7,805 bases of DNA, from the NCBI GenBank assembly GCA_002697405.1, contig NZVP01000038.1, forward strand, positions 4,806 to 12,610. Reading direction: 5' to 3'. A program made the translations under genes and the position numbers. The notes under the pieces were generated by a model. It ran no database searches and had not been told where the DNA came from. It saw nothing but the letters and a program-made list of their open reading frames with translations. Source of the stretch: Flammeovirgaceae bacterium. GTDB lineage: Bacteria; Bacteroidota; Bacteroidia; Cytophagales; MED-G16. Below, in pieces: positions 7,710-7,805 of this stretch (the first letter of the stretch is position 1; each line of letters opens with the position of its first letter).

Positions 7710-7805
7710 TTATTTTTTGGCTTTAGGTTTTTTAGCACCATACTTTGATCTTCTCTGAGTTCTATCATCAACTCCACCAGTATCAAGAGTACCTCTTATA
7801 ACATG
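7710..7805 (-). CDS. rpsL: 30S ribosomal protein S12 (C-terminal end, cut by window edge)
   Basis: S12 lies at the decoding centre and monitors codon-anticodon pairing; changes in its conserved loops confer streptomycin resistance. Only the last 31 codons and the stop are present. They translate to [20 protein letters not shown] followed by [11 protein letters not shown], which matches the strongly conserved S12 C terminus (VRGALD, then RSKYG and a basic tail). The stop at 7712-7710 is 3 bases before the rpsG start, the expected gene order. The resistance-associated lysine positions lie upstream of this window and cannot be assessed. Confidence 0.95.
   Translation of the reverse strand, partial: HVIRGTLDTGGVDDRTQRRSKYGAKKPKAKK

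Noticed and set aside
1..7805. CRISPR arrays, tRNA or rRNA genes, riboswitches, prophage or toxin-antitoxin genes
   Set aside because: None seen: the window is almost completely filled by the eight genes described, and the only sizeable gap is the 116 bases before rplC.

Overview
The window is a strongly AT-rich piece of a bacterial chromosome in which every supported gene lies on the minus strand. In transcription order (high to low coordinates) it holds the end of rpsL (S12), then rpsG (S7), fusA (EF-G), rpsJ (S10), a large secreted glycoside hydrolase, rplC (L3), rplD (L4) and the start of rplW (L23). This is the joined str-S10 ribosomal protein cluster, with no tuf gene between fusA and rpsJ.

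Several independent signs point to the phylum Bacteroidota, probably a flavobacterium-like lineage. There is a clean Bacteroidota-type promoter (TTTG, 19 bases, TATCTTTG) before rplC. The hydrolase ends in a type IX secretion (Por) sorting tail with a YPNPT motif. None of the visible start codons has a recognisable Shine-Dalgarno sequence. The S10, L3 and EF-G proteins carry sequence variants that I associate with this phylum. Species cannot be fixed from the window.

Layout: 7710-7805 rpsL end; 7239-7706 rpsG; 5088-7226 fusA; 4778-5083 rpsJ; 1582-4731 hydrolase; 1466-1581 intergenic region with promoter; 833-1465 rplC; 201-827 rplD; 1-200 rplW start. Outside the hydrolase the genes are packed with 0-12 bases between them, as expected for one operon.

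The ribosomal genes act together in translation: S12, S7 and S10 in the small subunit, L3, L4 and L23 in the large subunit, and EF-G as the translocase. The exception is the roughly 1,050-residue enzyme between rpsJ and rplC. It has a signal peptide, a GH5-type catalytic domain with both catalytic glutamates, three CBM6-like modules, a SwmB/Ig-like module and a type IX sorting tail. It is a predicted secreted or surface-bound beta-glucan-degrading enzyme, functionally unrelated to translation. The promoter just after it would let the rplC-onward genes be transcribed independently. The hydrolase has no convincing promoter of its own and may be read through from the rpsL-rpsG-fusA-rpsJ unit. This arrangement is the main point of interest; the ribosomal genes look intact and ordinary.
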